Under the pieces are notes generated by a model. That model ran no database searches. It had not been told where the DNA came from and saw only the letters and a program-made list of their open reading frames with translations. This document shows positions 1-7,726 of a stretch of 40,967 bases of DNA, in pieces. This stretch comes from an uncultured Pseudomonadota bacterium (GTDB taxonomy: Bacteria > Pseudomonadota > Alphaproteobacteria > Rs-D84): NCBI GenBank assembly GCA_947307295.1, contig CAMZIQ010000001.1, positions 1 through 40,967 on the forward strand, read 5' to 3'. A program made the translations under genes and the position numbers. Every line of letters starts with the position of its first letter. Within the stretch, counting starts at the first letter, position 1.

Positions 1-660
1 GCTGGAACTCTTGCTGCGACTGGAATCGGTGGTATGCAACTGGCACAGGGGTTAAGCGAACAAAAAGCAGATAAAGAAGCCGAACAAAATATGGAAGCGT
101 ACATTGCAACTATGCGTTGTAAATATGCTGATAAATCGGTCAAGGCTGGTCCAGACGAAATTGAATTACCCGGTGGAAATGATGCGAATATGATGAAGTT
201 GCGCGCTGAATATATTGCATTGGCTGCTGATTTAAAGGAACGCAAAACGGCATTGGGAATGAAGCCAGGAATTGAAAGCGAAGAAATTCTGGACAAAGCG
301 CAAATGGGATTATATGACGATGAAAGCGTGGGTATAACCGATGGTTCATACGCATCACTTTATCGCGCAAAAATGTTAAACAGCGAAAACGACCAATCAA
401 AATTGGATGCCGCTGCAAAAGAAGCCAAAACCCGTGTAATTGCCGGTGGCGTGGCTGCTGGTGCTGGTGTTGTTGGTGGAATATTGGGCGACAGTTTAAT
501 CAATGGTAAGTTGGGTGAATTGATAAAACAAAGAAAAGCTAATAAAAACATAGATACAAGTGAAACTATCAGTATCTTAGATAAAAATACGATTATTGAA
601 ACATTAACAGACGATGAAATAAAACAATTAATAGAGGAACGAGGTTTACAATTACAATAA
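1..660 (+). CDS. Membrane-associated hypothetical protein, 5' truncated
   Basis: The frame is open from base 1 and ends at the TAA at 658-660, so the start lies outside the window; the ATG at 34 is probably internal because a Gly/Ala-rich hydrophobic stretch begins before it. What is seen: a hydrophobic segment at the left edge, a charged region with a lone Cys, a second Gly/Ala/Val-rich hydrophobic segment around codons 137-155 counted from the ATG at 34, then a Lys-rich polar tail. This order resembles the N-terminal part of the 401- and 116-residue proteins at 34349-35914, so it may belong to the same paralogous family. The next gene starts 11 bp downstream, suggesting co-transcription. 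Function unknown. Confidence 0.75.
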   Translation, partial: AGTLAATGIGGMQLAQGLSEQKADKEAEQNMEAYIATMRCKYADKSVKAGPDEIELPGGNDANMMKLRAEYIALAADLKERKTALGMKPGIESEEILDKAQMGLYDDESVGITDGSYASLYRAKMLNSENDQSKLDAAAKEAKTRVIAGGVAAGAGVVGGILGDSLINGKLGELIKQRKANKNIDTSETISILDKNTIIETLTDDEIKQLIEERGLQLQ

Positions 661-671
661 GAAGGTAATAT

Positions 672-1340
672 ATGATAAAAAAAATTAGTATATTTATTTG
701 CTGTTGTTTTTATACTATGTTTGCTTATGCACTTAGTTCGTATCCTGTTGATACGGTCGCTTTGGAAGAAGCTTTAAAAGAAATTACACGCGTTGGCAAT
801 TCTACAGATACAGAAATCATAGAAAATGCCCAGGCTGATTTATATATATTTTTTATGAAAAATTCGGACCAACAAATTCCTGTTGGCGATATCGTTGGGC
901 AATGTGTAAAAATTGTACAAAATAACAGTTCTTGTATGAAATTTCTGCAAACATACGGAAAATATCTTGACCATGCAAATTTTTGTTTAAAAGCAAACAT
1001 AGATAGAATTATGCCATCAGAAGGCACACCGGGATTAGAAAACACAAAAAAATTATCTTTTCAAGAATGTGTTTCTCTCTCAAGTGAAAGAAAATATCAT
1101 GAAAAAGACGGTACAACAAGCAACCTTGCCTACGGCGGAAATAGTGCTCTGGGTAAATGCACAGATTGGGTTGATGCTGCAGAAAAATGTCAATCTTATT
1201 TAACTAATTATTATTTACAAAAATTATCAGGTTCAAATATCTCAAAATCTGATAAAAAATATTATGAATGCTTGTTGAAAAAGGTACAAACAGGAAACAT
1301 GGATTTTCCACTGTCAAAAATGGAAGAAGCCTGCAAATAA
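672..1340 (+). CDS. Secreted Cys-containing hypothetical protein, 222 aa
   Basis: The ATG at 672 follows a plausible ribosome binding site (gaaggt, 661-666). The N-terminus is a typical Sec signal peptide: two lysines, a hydrophobic core rich in Ile, Phe and Cys, and a likely cleavage near Ala-Tyr-Ala at about residue 20. The mature part is polar and carries about nine cysteines, with no domain I recognise; disulfide bonds in the periplasm are an inference. It lies 11 bp after the preceding gene and ends at a strong hairpin terminator, so the two probably form the end of one operon. Confidence 0.75.
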   Translation: MIKKISIFICCCFYTMFAYALSSYPVDTVALEEALKEITRVGNSTDTEIIENAQADLYIFFMKNSDQQIPVGDIVGQCVKIVQNNSSCMKFLQTYGKYLDHANFCLKANIDRIMPSEGTPGLENTKKLSFQECVSLSSERKYHEKDGTTSNLAYGGNSALGKCTDWVDAAEKCQSYLTNYYLQKLSGSNISKSDKKYYECLLKKVQTGNMDFPLSKMEEACK

Positions 1341-1342
1341 AA

Positions 1343-1373
1343 AAAACACCGCCCTATTTTAAGCGGTGTTTTA
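1343..1373. terminator. Bidirectional rho-independent terminator
   Basis: A 10-bp perfect stem (aaaacaccgc 1343-1352 with gcggtgtttt 1363-1372) with a 10-nt loop and A/T runs on both sides. It sits between convergent genes and can serve both strands. Confidence 0.85.
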
Positions 1374-1387
1374 TTCTATGACATATA

Positions 1388-2620
1388 TTAATGTAAATTA
1401 CTGCGTGCCAAACGGAATTGTTTTACACGAACATTCGCAATTGAATCAGCTTTTGTTTTTATCGCACGTTCAATCTGTTCTTGTTTGTTTGATTTTTCTT
1501 CAATTTGACGAGACAACATATTCATTTCTTTCATATCTTTTGTTGGATTCTTTGAAATGATATCAGATTTAGTTGCACGCTTTACATAAACATATTGTGT
1601 AAAATATATTCTTACGCCAATATTTGTGCCTTTGACAGCTTTGAATTCTGAACTGCCGGTTTTTACACCATCTTGAACTTGTGTTGTACCGAATGTCTTA
1701 TATTCAACACTATCTGAAAATACTGGTGTCTTTTCAGTTTTACCAGAATTCAAAGTCTTTTTAACCTGCCATTGCCCCTTAGCTATTTGAACCAATTCAT
1801 ATCTGGCTGTTGAATCATTAAAAAATTCCGGGTCTAAATCAGAATCATAAACAGATATTTCTTTCACAACAGCTATGCCATTTCCTAATCCCCCCCTGTC
1901 ATACCAATAAAAATCTCCGTCTTCATAAATAACAGCAGGATCATAATCAAAATATTGTACATATTGCTGTGGAACACAACTTAAATCTAATACTGGATAA
2001 TAAGCAGAATATTCTTTGGATATCGCAATTCTGTTTCTTTTTAACTTCGCCAATAAATCTTTTACATGTTTACGAACAGCATTACGAATCTTTGTTTTTG
2101 TAGCTTCATCATATTTGTCTGAATAACTTAAATCGGCGAGAAATATATCAACTATAAAATCAACCTCTTCATCATAATTGACTTCATAAATAGTATCAGA
2201 TTCAAACACACCATAACTATTAACATACGGAGCAACTTTAACTATTTGATGCAAAGATGTAATATCCATATTATATGGCTTTAACGCATTGACCATATCA
2301 ACTATGGATTGCTTTATAATAGGTTCTGCAGATTTTCTAATTCTTTCATCTAATACATCAGCCCTGCACGGCAACGCACGCAAAGAATCCCTTTTTGAAT
2401 ACAATAAAAACAATTCGCGTTCAGATTGTTGACTCTTTTCATAAAAACCTTCACTTTTCAAAACAGAATCAATCGTATTTTTGTATAAAGTTTGCGCTTC
2501 GCGTTCTGTTTGTTGTTTTTCTTTTTCTGCTTGTAATTCATTTTCATAAGAATTATCACAAGCAACCAAAGTAGATATAAATATCCCTAATGCGACAAAC
2601 CATTTTTTTGCTTTATTCAT
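1388..2620 (-). CDS. Putative lipoprotein, 410 aa
   Basis: The N-terminus has a basic start, a hydrophobic core and a lipobox Leu-Val-Ala-Cys with the acylated Cys at residue 21. Asp follows at +2, which in enterobacteria signals retention at the inner membrane; whether that rule holds here is not known. Residues 27-75 are charged and probably coiled coil, and a second charged helical stretch lies near the C-terminus (about 360-400). I recognise no catalytic motif. A good ribosome binding site (aaaaaggggt) precedes the ATG and a TTGACA promoter lies upstream, so it is probably a single-gene unit, separated from rplI by a terminator. Confidence 0.8.
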   Translation of the reverse strand: MNKAKKWFVALGIFISTLVACDNSYENELQAEKEKQQTEREAQTLYKNTIDSVLKSEGFYEKSQQSERELFLLYSKRDSLRALPCRADVLDERIRKSAEPIIKQSIVDMVNALKPYNMDITSLHQIVKVAPYVNSYGVFESDTIYEVNYDEEVDFIVDIFLADLSYSDKYDEATKTKIRNAVRKHVKDLLAKLKRNRIAISKEYSAYYPVLDLSCVPQQYVQYFDYDPAVIYEDGDFYWYDRGGLGNGIAVVKEISVYDSDLDPEFFNDSTARYELVQIAKGQWQVKKTLNSGKTEKTPVFSDSVEYKTFGTTQVQDGVKTGSSEFKAVKGTNIGVRIYFTQYVYVKRATKSDIISKNPTKDMKEMNMLSRQIEEKSNKQEQIERAIKTKADSIANVRVKQFRLARSNLH

Positions 2621-2650
2621 ACCCGTACCCCTTTTTTTATTCTTACTTTT

Positions 2651-2678
2651 ATACTAACACCAAATCGCATATTGTCAA
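2651..2678 (-). promoter_or_regulatory. Sigma70-like promoter of the lipoprotein gene
   Basis: On the minus strand a perfect TTGACA (2673-2678) is followed after 16 bp by TAGTAT (2651-2656), with an overlapping TATAAA at 19 bp spacing. It lies 30-60 bp upstream of the ATG at 2620. Confidence 0.55.
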
Positions 2679-2691
2679 GCAACTGTATTAA

Positions 2692-2721
2692 AAAAATACC
2701 GTCAAATTTGACGGTATTTTT
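2692..2721 (-). terminator. Rho-independent terminator after rplI
   Basis: A perfect 15-bp inverted repeat (aaaaataccgtcaaa with tttgacggtattttt) just after the rplI stop codon. In the minus direction it ends in a T run. Confidence 0.85.
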
Positions 2722-2723
2722 CA

Positions 2724-3314
2724 TTATTCTGCTTTTGCTTCTTCGGCTGGCTTTTCTTCGGCTTTTTCTTCTTTTATTTCTTCGGCTTTGTCTTCTGTTG
2801 CTTCTTCTTCTACTTTCTTGGTACCAAAGACCAATTTTTTACCAGCAACCAAAGCATCAATTTCATCTTGAGATTGTGCGACGTAAATTTTCACATCTAC
2901 AACAACATCTGGATGCAAAGCGATTTTTGTATCAAATGCACCAACAGATTTGATTGGTGCGCCCAATAAAACCTGAGATGATTCAACAGATACGCCAGCA
3001 ACTTCTTTCAATTCACGTGCAATATCGCGAGAAGACACAGAACCGTACAATTGACCTGTATCCCCAGCTTGACGAATCATGTGCAATTTTGCTTTCTTAA
3101 CAGCATCAACTTTGGATTCAGCTGCTTTTTTAGCATTTTCATGTCTTGCAACCAATTCAGCCTTTTTCGCTTCAAACAAAGCAACGTTTTCTTTTGTATA
3201 ACGCATAGCTTTGTTATTTGGCAACAAATAATTACGAGCATAACCCGTTTTCACTTCGACTGCATCGCCGATATTACCCAATTTAGTAATTTTTTCTGTC
3301 AAAATAACTTTCAT
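2724..3314 (-). CDS. rplI: 50S ribosomal protein L9
   Basis: Component of the large ribosomal subunit, bound to 23S rRNA near the L1 stalk. The N-terminal domain is clear: it starts MKVILTEKITKLGNIGD and continues with the conserved GYARNYLLP stretch. A long central helix follows (about 50-75) and then the C-terminal domain. At 196 residues it is longer than the roughly 150 of E. coli L9; the extra length is a Glu/Lys/Ala-rich tail after about residue 165. It follows rpsF-rpsR in the usual order but is separated from rpsR by 157 bp that hold a foldable element. A terminator follows directly. Confidence 0.97.
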   Translation of the reverse strand: MKVILTEKITKLGNIGDAVEVKTGYARNYLLPNNKAMRYTKENVALFEAKKAELVARHENAKKAAESKVDAVKKAKLHMIRQAGDTGQLYGSVSSRDIARELKEVAGVSVESSQVLLGAPIKSVGAFDTKIALHPDVVVDVKIYVAQSQDEIDALVAGKKLVFGTKKVEEEATEDKAEEIKEEKAEEKPAEEAKAE

Positions 3315-3328
3315 TTTATCTGTCCTTT

Positions 3329-3356
3329 TTGTTTCAAAGTTAGGGTTTGTTATAAC
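3329..3356 (+). promoter_or_regulatory. Possible plus-strand promoter before the rpsR-rplI element
   Basis: TTGTTT (3329-3334), 16 bp, TATAAC (3351-3356, 5 of 6 matches to TATAAT). The predicted start near 3363 lies just before the first base of the foldable element at 3370. The -35 is weak (3 of 6). Confidence 0.3.
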
Positions 3357-3369
3357 CCAGATTTATTTT

Positions 3370-3472
3370 AAATTGGTAAGGATGGTATAGATGCGCCGTT
3401 GTTGGCAAGTGCAGTGTACAAATGTTACATAAACGCGCCAACAACAAGCAGATATGCCATTATAACCAATTT
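3370..3472 (+). ncRNA. Candidate structured RNA between rpsR and rplI
   Basis: Nested pairing is visible over about 103 nt: aaattggt (3370-3377) with accaattt (3465-3472); atggtata (3382-3389) with tatgccat (3453-3460), including one G-U pair; tgc (3392-3394) with gca (3448-3450); gttgttggc (3398-3406) with gccaacaac (3437-3445); and a small apical stem gtgta/tacat (3414-3430). Between the second and third helices lie opposed GA and GA, which would form tandem sheared G-A pairs in plus-strand RNA. On the minus strand the same places become UC/UC and an A-C mismatch, so the plus strand folds better. I do not recognise a known RNA family. A cis-acting leader of rplI on the minus strand remains the alternative. 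Confidence 0.4.
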
Positions 3473-3699
3473 TACCCAAGATTATTTCTAACAAATGGCA
3501 TCAATCCCAAATGACGTGCACGTTTAATAGCAATCGCCAATGCACGTTGATCTTTTTGTGAAACCCCAGAAATACGAGATGGAACAATTTTTCCACGTTC
3601 TGTAATATAATGGGATAACAATTTCACATCTTTATAGTCAATAACCTTGCCCTTTAATGGGTTAGATTTTTTACGATAAATTGCTGCACGAACCGCCAT
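3472..3699 (-). CDS. rpsR: 30S ribosomal protein S18
   Basis: Small-subunit protein that pairs with S6 on the 16S rRNA platform. The 75-residue sequence holds the family signature: IDYKDVKLL, then [15 protein letters not shown] and [12 protein letters not shown]. Its length is normal. The ATG overlaps the rpsF stop codon by one base (TAATG), so the two are translationally coupled. Confidence 0.98.
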   Translation of the reverse strand: MAVRAAIYRKKSNPLKGKVIDYKDVKLLSHYITERGKIVPSRISGVSQKDQRALAIAIKRARHLGLMPFVRNNLG

Positions 3700-4040
3700 T
3701 ATGCCACCTCTTCTTCTGTATTTTTCTTCATCATAATAGATGGGGTTTCAGATAATTTTTCAACGCGGACATTCAAGAAACGAATAACATCTTCGTCAAT
3801 TCTGGAACGACGTTCTAGTTCTGTAATCTGAGAACCTGGCAATTCAATATTCAACATTACATAATGAGCCTTGCGGTTCTTACGAATTATGTAAGCCAAA
3901 TTTTTCAAACCCCAAAATTCAGTAGATTTAACACTTCCACCCAATTCTTTGATTATATCTGCAAATTTAGACGCTTTTTCTTTGACCTGCGCCTCTGTCA
4001 AGTCCTGGCGAAAAACCAAGACGCTTTCATAATAAGCCAT
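3699..4040 (-). CDS. rpsF: 30S ribosomal protein S6
   Basis: Partner of S18 in the small ribosomal subunit. The protein opens with [14 protein letters not shown] and carries the conserved [18 protein letters not shown] stretch; this and the following region read like alphaproteobacterial S6. Length 113 residues, with a short acidic tail. The start is supported by aaagga 9-14 bases upstream. It is the first gene of the rpsF-rpsR-(rplI) operon. The leader holds a 7-bp hairpin (4063-4087, two G-U pairs), which could be an autoregulatory site, but I do not see the CCG bulge known from S6:S18 leader motifs on the coding strand. Confidence 0.97.
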   Translation of the reverse strand: MAYYESVLVFRQDLTEAQVKEKASKFADIIKELGGSVKSTEFWGLKNLAYIIRKNRKAHYVMLNIELPGSQITELERRSRIDEDVIRFLNVRVEKLSETPSIMMKKNTEEEVA

Positions 4041-4062
4041 TTTATTTCCTTTGGTTTATACA

Positions 4063-4087
4063 GCCGACCAAGCCCATCTCAGTCAGC
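4063..4087 (-). promoter_or_regulatory. Leader hairpin of rpsF
   Basis: On the minus strand gctgact (4087-4081) can pair with ggtcggc (4069-4063) around an 11-nt loop, 23-47 bases before the rpsF ATG. Two of the seven pairs are G-U. Its role in feedback control by S6/S18 is only an inference. Confidence 0.25.
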
Positions 4088-4169
4088 AGGAACAACCCAA
4101 TTATGAACATTTTTTATAAAAAAGCAAGTATTTTTACATCAATACTTTGATTCATAGAATAATAATCTG

Positions 4170-4198
4170 TTGACACACTTATAAAAATTTTACTATGC
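4170..4198 (+). promoter_or_regulatory. Sigma70-like promoter of the MotA/MotB-like pair
   Basis: A perfect TTGACA (4170-4175), 17 bp, then ctatgc (4193-4198; or tatgct one base on). The -10 overlaps the ATG at 4195, which argues that translation starts further down, at 4225. Confidence 0.5.
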
Positions 4199-4224
4199 TT
4201 AACTTATATAAAGGGATGGAATGG

Positions 4225-5367
4225 ATGAAAAAGTTTCACAGAAATCTTAATATTATGTCGATATTTACGGCGGTTTTGCTGGTGTTTTTGCTAATTTTCT
4301 GGCGGACATTTTTTAACATCGCAATAACAAATATATTTCTTAATGGCATAATTATTGGCACGGCGATATTTGGTATCGGACTTTGTTTTGTGAATATTTT
4401 CAAATTATTACCCGAATACAAATGGATGCACGCTTACTTTGACGGTCGCTCGACACGCGGATTTGCGCCAAAGTTATTACGCCCAATATCTTTGGCTTTG
4501 CATAACAAACATTCTCATATAACAGCATCTGATTTGTCTGATTTGTTGGATCTTGTGTCGATTCGTATAGAAGAAGAACGCGATTCTGTTCGCTATGTGA
4601 CAAACACTTTGATTTTCTTGGGGTTGCTCGGAACATTTTGGGGATTAATCATAACAGTTGGCGGTTTTGCAGAATTACTTATTAATATTGATTTTAATGA
4701 CGAATTTGTATTGCAGAATATGCAATTGGGGATGGCTGGACCTTTATCAGGAATGGCGACTGCATTTACCAGTTCTTTACTCGGTCTGGCGGGCAGTTTG
4801 GTGGTAAGCTTTTTGGGATTACAATTACAATTTGCTCAAAATACAATGTTCCAAGAATTAACTGATTTTATGTCAAAATATGTGTTGCAAACTCCTTGTT
4901 GCAAAAACACAACTGAATTATATGAAAAAGCACCTGTTGATGAATCAACATACACAAAAATATCTGCGATGTTCAATATATTTACTGATGCAGGATATAT
5001 ACCATGTGACTTAATCAAAATTGACGGTAAATACCCGGCAGTTGTGGCTGTTGGAACAAATGAAAAACTTTTAATTGCGACTTTGGTTGATGATGCAGAT
5101 ATACTGCGCAACACGTTAAAACGTATTGAATTATGTTTTGCTGATACGCTGGAAAGCATACATATTCATGTCCAGTTAATGTGCGTGACCAAAAAAGACA
5201 TTGACGTAAATGACAAAATAATACGCTTTGCAAGTACCGATGCTTTGAGCAAGTATTTATCTGCACACAAAAATATTCGTCCAGAAACACGTCAAGAACT
5301 TGAAAATTTCAATGCATATGCTGAATATATCAGCGTTGCTATGGAGTATTTGTTTAAAAACAACTAA
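4225..5367 (+). CDS. MotA/TolQ/ExbB-like proton-channel protein
   Basis: Inner-membrane stator subunit predicted to conduct ions with the next gene's product. Two hydrophobic helices lie near the N-terminus (about 8-28 and 35-58). The family core is a pair of helices after residue 120: TLIFLGLLGTFWGLIIT and, after GMAGPLSGMATAFTSSLLG, a second long helix. The Gly-rich LGLLGTFWG and the Pro-Leu-x-Gly-Met-x-x-Ala-x-x-Thr pattern are typical of MotA/TolQ/ExbB. The C-terminal 170 residues are cytoplasmic and not recognised. I chose the ATG at 4225 because aaggga sits 8 bases before it, while the in-frame ATG at 4195 falls inside the promoter. No flagellar genes are nearby, so the motor role is unknown. 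Confidence 0.8.
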   Translation: MKKFHRNLNIMSIFTAVLLVFLLIFWRTFFNIAITNIFLNGIIIGTAIFGIGLCFVNIFKLLPEYKWMHAYFDGRSTRGFAPKLLRPISLALHNKHSHITASDLSDLLDLVSIRIEEERDSVRYVTNTLIFLGLLGTFWGLIITVGGFAELLINIDFNDEFVLQNMQLGMAGPLSGMATAFTSSLLGLAGSLVVSFLGLQLQFAQNTMFQELTDFMSKYVLQTPCCKNTTELYEKAPVDESTYTKISAMFNIFTDAGYIPCDLIKIDGKYPAVVAVGTNEKLLIATLVDDADILRNTLKRIELCFADTLESIHIHVQLMCVTKKDIDVNDKIIRFASTDALSKYLSAHKNIRPETRQELENFNAYAEYISVAMEYLFKNN

Positions 5368-5393
5368 AAAAACAAAAAAAGAGAGAGACCAAC

Positions 5394-6488
5394 ATGTTAA
5401 ATATAAGATTTCGCGACAAAACAAACGCATGGCCAGGATTTGTAGATTTGTTTTCTAATCTGGTAATTATTTTAATATTCTTGTTAATAGTATTTGTGTT
5501 TTTATGGCTGACTACCAGCGTATTCAATAAAAACTCAGGCGCACAACGCGTTGCTGAATTGACCCAGGTTCAACAAGAGCAAGCAGATGTAATCAAACAA
5601 ATGACTGCGGATAGTCAAGACAAAGACCAAATGCTTTTGATTGCGCGCGATGCCCTTACCAACCAAGAAAATCAGATTATCTTGCAACAAGAACAACAAC
5701 AAAATCTCGCTAATGCATACGAAGATAAAATCGTTGTATTAACAGCACAGCAAGAAGAACTTGCCCGCCAAATTGCTGCATTAACTGAACAATTACAACT
5801 GGCTATCAAAGAAAAACAAATCATTTCTGAACAAGGCGCAGAAGATCGCGAAGAAATTTTGTCTCAGGCAAATAAAGAAATAGATGAATTGAATCTGCGC
5901 ATAAGCGAATTGGAAAACGCTTTGACAACTGCAGAACAAGCCGCTGCCGCAAAAGAAGTAGAATATACAGAAATGTCGAACCGGCTGAATACAGCTTTGG
6001 CAGAAAAAGTTGCTGAATTAAATTCATTGGCGCAATACCAATCAGATTTTTATAAACAAGTAAAAAGTGCATTGGGTGATAATAATTCTGTAAAAACAGA
6101 TGGGGACAGATTCATAATATCAAGCGATATTTTATTCAGCAGCGGATCTTACAAGGTTTCTGCTGATGGCAAAGCACAATTGAAAATCTTGGCCAGCCTT
6201 ATCAAAGATTTAGAAAACAAAATCCCAAGTGATGTTAATTGGATTATTCGTATTGATGGACACACAGATAACAAACCTGTGGTACCTGGCACAACTGGAT
6301 ATTGGAATAACATGCAATTATCATTATTGCGCGCCGCAGCTGTCGCAGATGAATTAATCAAAAACGGTGTTTCAAAACCAAAATTAATTCCGACAGGTTT
6401 CGGCGATATGTACCCAGTAGATACAGGCAAAGATGCGAAAAGCCTGCAAAAAAATCGTCGTATTGAGTTAAAGTTAACAAACAAATAA
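5394..6488 (+). CDS. MotB-like protein with OmpA peptidoglycan-binding domain
   Basis: Likely partner of the preceding channel protein. One transmembrane helix (about 20-42) is preceded by Trp-Pro-Gly-Phe-Val-Asp; Asp18 is in the position expected for the proton-carrying Asp of MotB/ExbD-type subunits. Residues 50-215 are a long Gln/Glu/Ala-rich coiled coil crossing the periplasm. The C-terminal part (about 225-364) is an OmpA/MotB domain with the peptidoglycan-binding signatures IDGHTD (287-292) and NRRIELK (354-360). The start has gagagag upstream; the gene follows its partner by 26 bp. A terminator follows. Confidence 0.85.
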   Translation: MLNIRFRDKTNAWPGFVDLFSNLVIILIFLLIVFVFLWLTTSVFNKNSGAQRVAELTQVQQEQADVIKQMTADSQDKDQMLLIARDALTNQENQIILQQEQQQNLANAYEDKIVVLTAQQEELARQIAALTEQLQLAIKEKQIISEQGAEDREEILSQANKEIDELNLRISELENALTTAEQAAAAKEVEYTEMSNRLNTALAEKVAELNSLAQYQSDFYKQVKSALGDNNSVKTDGDRFIISSDILFSSGSYKVSADGKAQLKILASLIKDLENKIPSDVNWIIRIDGHTDNKPVVPGTTGYWNNMQLSLLRAAAVADELIKNGVSKPKLIPTGFGDMYPVDTGKDAKSLQKNRRIELKLTNK

Positions 6489-6514
6489 AAAAATGCCCGG
6501 ATGGGCGTTTTTTT
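6487..6514. terminator. Bidirectional rho-independent terminator
   Basis: aaaaaatgccc and gggcgtttttt flank a 4-nt loop; T runs on both strands. It separates the convergent MotB-like and PHP genes and overlaps the last codon of each. Confidence 0.8.
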
Positions 6515-7334
6515 ATCTATGGTATCTTTTAAGATTGAATTGCTTTATTAAAATTTCTGCTTCTTCAAAATGTCGTCCAAGATTGACTACTGTATGAGCG
6601 TCATCGCTTATTATCACAGGCACATCATTATCTGCGACCATTTTCAAAATACGATTTGATGGATAAGGCTCATAACAACAAGGTCTATAAAAAGATGTAT
6701 TTATTTCTATCGCAGTTGCTGACGCAGAAATTGATTCTATTGCCCTATTTTCATTCTTTGACCACTTTTCTTCTCGTCCAAGCCCGACCTTTTTCGGCAA
6801 ATCTAAATGTGCCATCCAATTAAACAAACCAGATTCTGCAGCCACAGCAACATTATCCCAATATATTTTTAACAAATCACTTTGGATAATCGAATCCGCC
6901 CTTTCTAAATCATGCATATTCAACAATTTATTTCCTTTTTGCACAAAATGAGCAGAACCAATTAAATAATCAGGTTTTAAAATTGAGATAGCTTTTTCAA
7001 ACCCTTTAAGCCATTTAATATCTTGAAAAAAATCTACTTCCATTCCACGCAAAATTTTTATTCCACCTGTTTCTTCTTTTACACGATTAATTTCTTCATA
7101 GTGAGAAATGAAACGAGGTAAAATCTCATCAAAACTTTCTGCATACATGTTTTCATACCCACCACGCACAGCATATACATACATATTTGATTGTTTAATA
7201 ACAGGATTAACAATAAAATGATTAGACAAACCTATGGTTTCAAAGCCCAATTCCTTTGCGCGATTAACCATATCTTGAACAGTATTCTGTCCATCAAATC
7301 CAAGTGTATGAGTATGTAAAGTATATTTTTGCAT
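6513..7334 (-). CDS. PHP-domain phosphoesterase, histidinol-phosphatase-like
   Basis: Metal-dependent phosphoesterase of the PHP family; closest in layout to HisK-type histidinol phosphatases, which hydrolyse histidinol phosphate. All metal-binding motifs are visible: HTHT at residues 7-10, His39, Glu99 in GMEVDF, His129 in GSAHF, His176 in AHLDLP, and Asp245/His247 in SDDAH. Length 273 is normal for that group. There are no his genes next to it, so the substrate is uncertain and another phosphate ester is possible. Confidence 0.85.
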   Translation of the reverse strand: MQKYTLHTHTLGFDGQNTVQDMVNRAKELGFETIGLSNHFIVNPVIKQSNMYVYAVRGGYENMYAESFDEILPRFISHYEEINRVKEETGGIKILRGMEVDFFQDIKWLKGFEKAISILKPDYLIGSAHFVQKGNKLLNMHDLERADSIIQSDLLKIYWDNVAVAAESGLFNWMAHLDLPKKVGLGREEKWSKNENRAIESISASATAIEINTSFYRPCCYEPYPSNRILKMVADNDVPVIISDDAHTVVNLGRHFEEAEILIKQFNLKRYHR

Positions 7335-7345
7335 CTTTGATATAT

Positions 7346-7525
7346 CTATTTACGTCTTGATTTACGAAGTTTAGTCAAAATGTGTTTATGTCGCAATTTG
7401 TGATGAAATTTGTACAAAATCTTTTTTAAATTAATTTTTTCATTAGACTGAACCCCTGTCACAAATAAAGTATACAATATTTTATCAAATTTCTGGTTAA
7501 AACTGTTCTTCTTTTCGTTTTGCAT
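7346..7525 (-). CDS. Small basic hypothetical protein, 59 aa
   Basis: A short, very Lys/Arg/His-rich protein ending in KLRKSRRK, with no membrane segment. I chose the ATG at 7525 because aggga lies 9 bases upstream and because a strong promoter (7553-7581) would start transcription at about 7545; a longer frame from a TTG at 7591 would begin upstream of that promoter. The gene ends 11 bp before the PHP gene, so the two are probably co-transcribed. The charge suggests nucleic-acid binding, but nothing shows this. Confidence 0.6.
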   Translation of the reverse strand: MQNEKKNSFNQKFDKILYTLFVTGVQSNEKINLKKILYKFHHKLRHKHILTKLRKSRRK

Positions 7526-7552
7526 TACAATATTCCCTGATTGACGATAGAT

Positions 7553-7581
7553 ATTATTAAACAAAAACATCATGTTGTCAA
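7553..7581 (-). promoter_or_regulatory. Sigma70-like promoter, small basic protein and PHP gene
   Basis: On the minus strand a perfect TTGACA (7576-7581), 17 bp, then AATAAT (7553-7558, 5 of 6). One of the best promoters in the window. Confidence 0.65.
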
Positions 7582-7601
7582 AAACATTCAATTAAAAGCA
7601 C

Positions 7602-7630
7602 AAAAAACACCCCTAGAAAGGAAGGGGTGT
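7602..7630 (-). terminator. Rho-independent terminator after comM
   Basis: Minus-strand hairpin acacccct/aggggtgt (arms 7607-7614 and 7623-7630) followed by a T run (7602-7607). It lies about 100 bp after the comM stop; the stretch between holds a second small stem ggtc/gacc (about 7635-7656) but no gene. Confidence 0.75.
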
Positions 7631-7726
7631 CCTAGGTCGGAAGGGAAACATGACCAATCTTCAAGAAGTATTATAGCACATTTTTTATATAAACCAAATA
7701 AAAAATGCACTTTTTTATAAAAAAGA

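Noticed and set aside
4225..6488. Zorya defence system (ZorA/ZorB)
   Set aside because: Only a generic MotA/MotB-like pair is present; no ZorC, ZorD or ZorE genes flank it, and the neighbours are housekeeping genes.
7635..7656. A stretch (ggtcggaagg...gacc) reminiscent of the SRP RNA apical motif
   Set aside because: The flanks do not form the required long stem, the internal loop differs, and it lies in the 3' region of comM next to a terminator.
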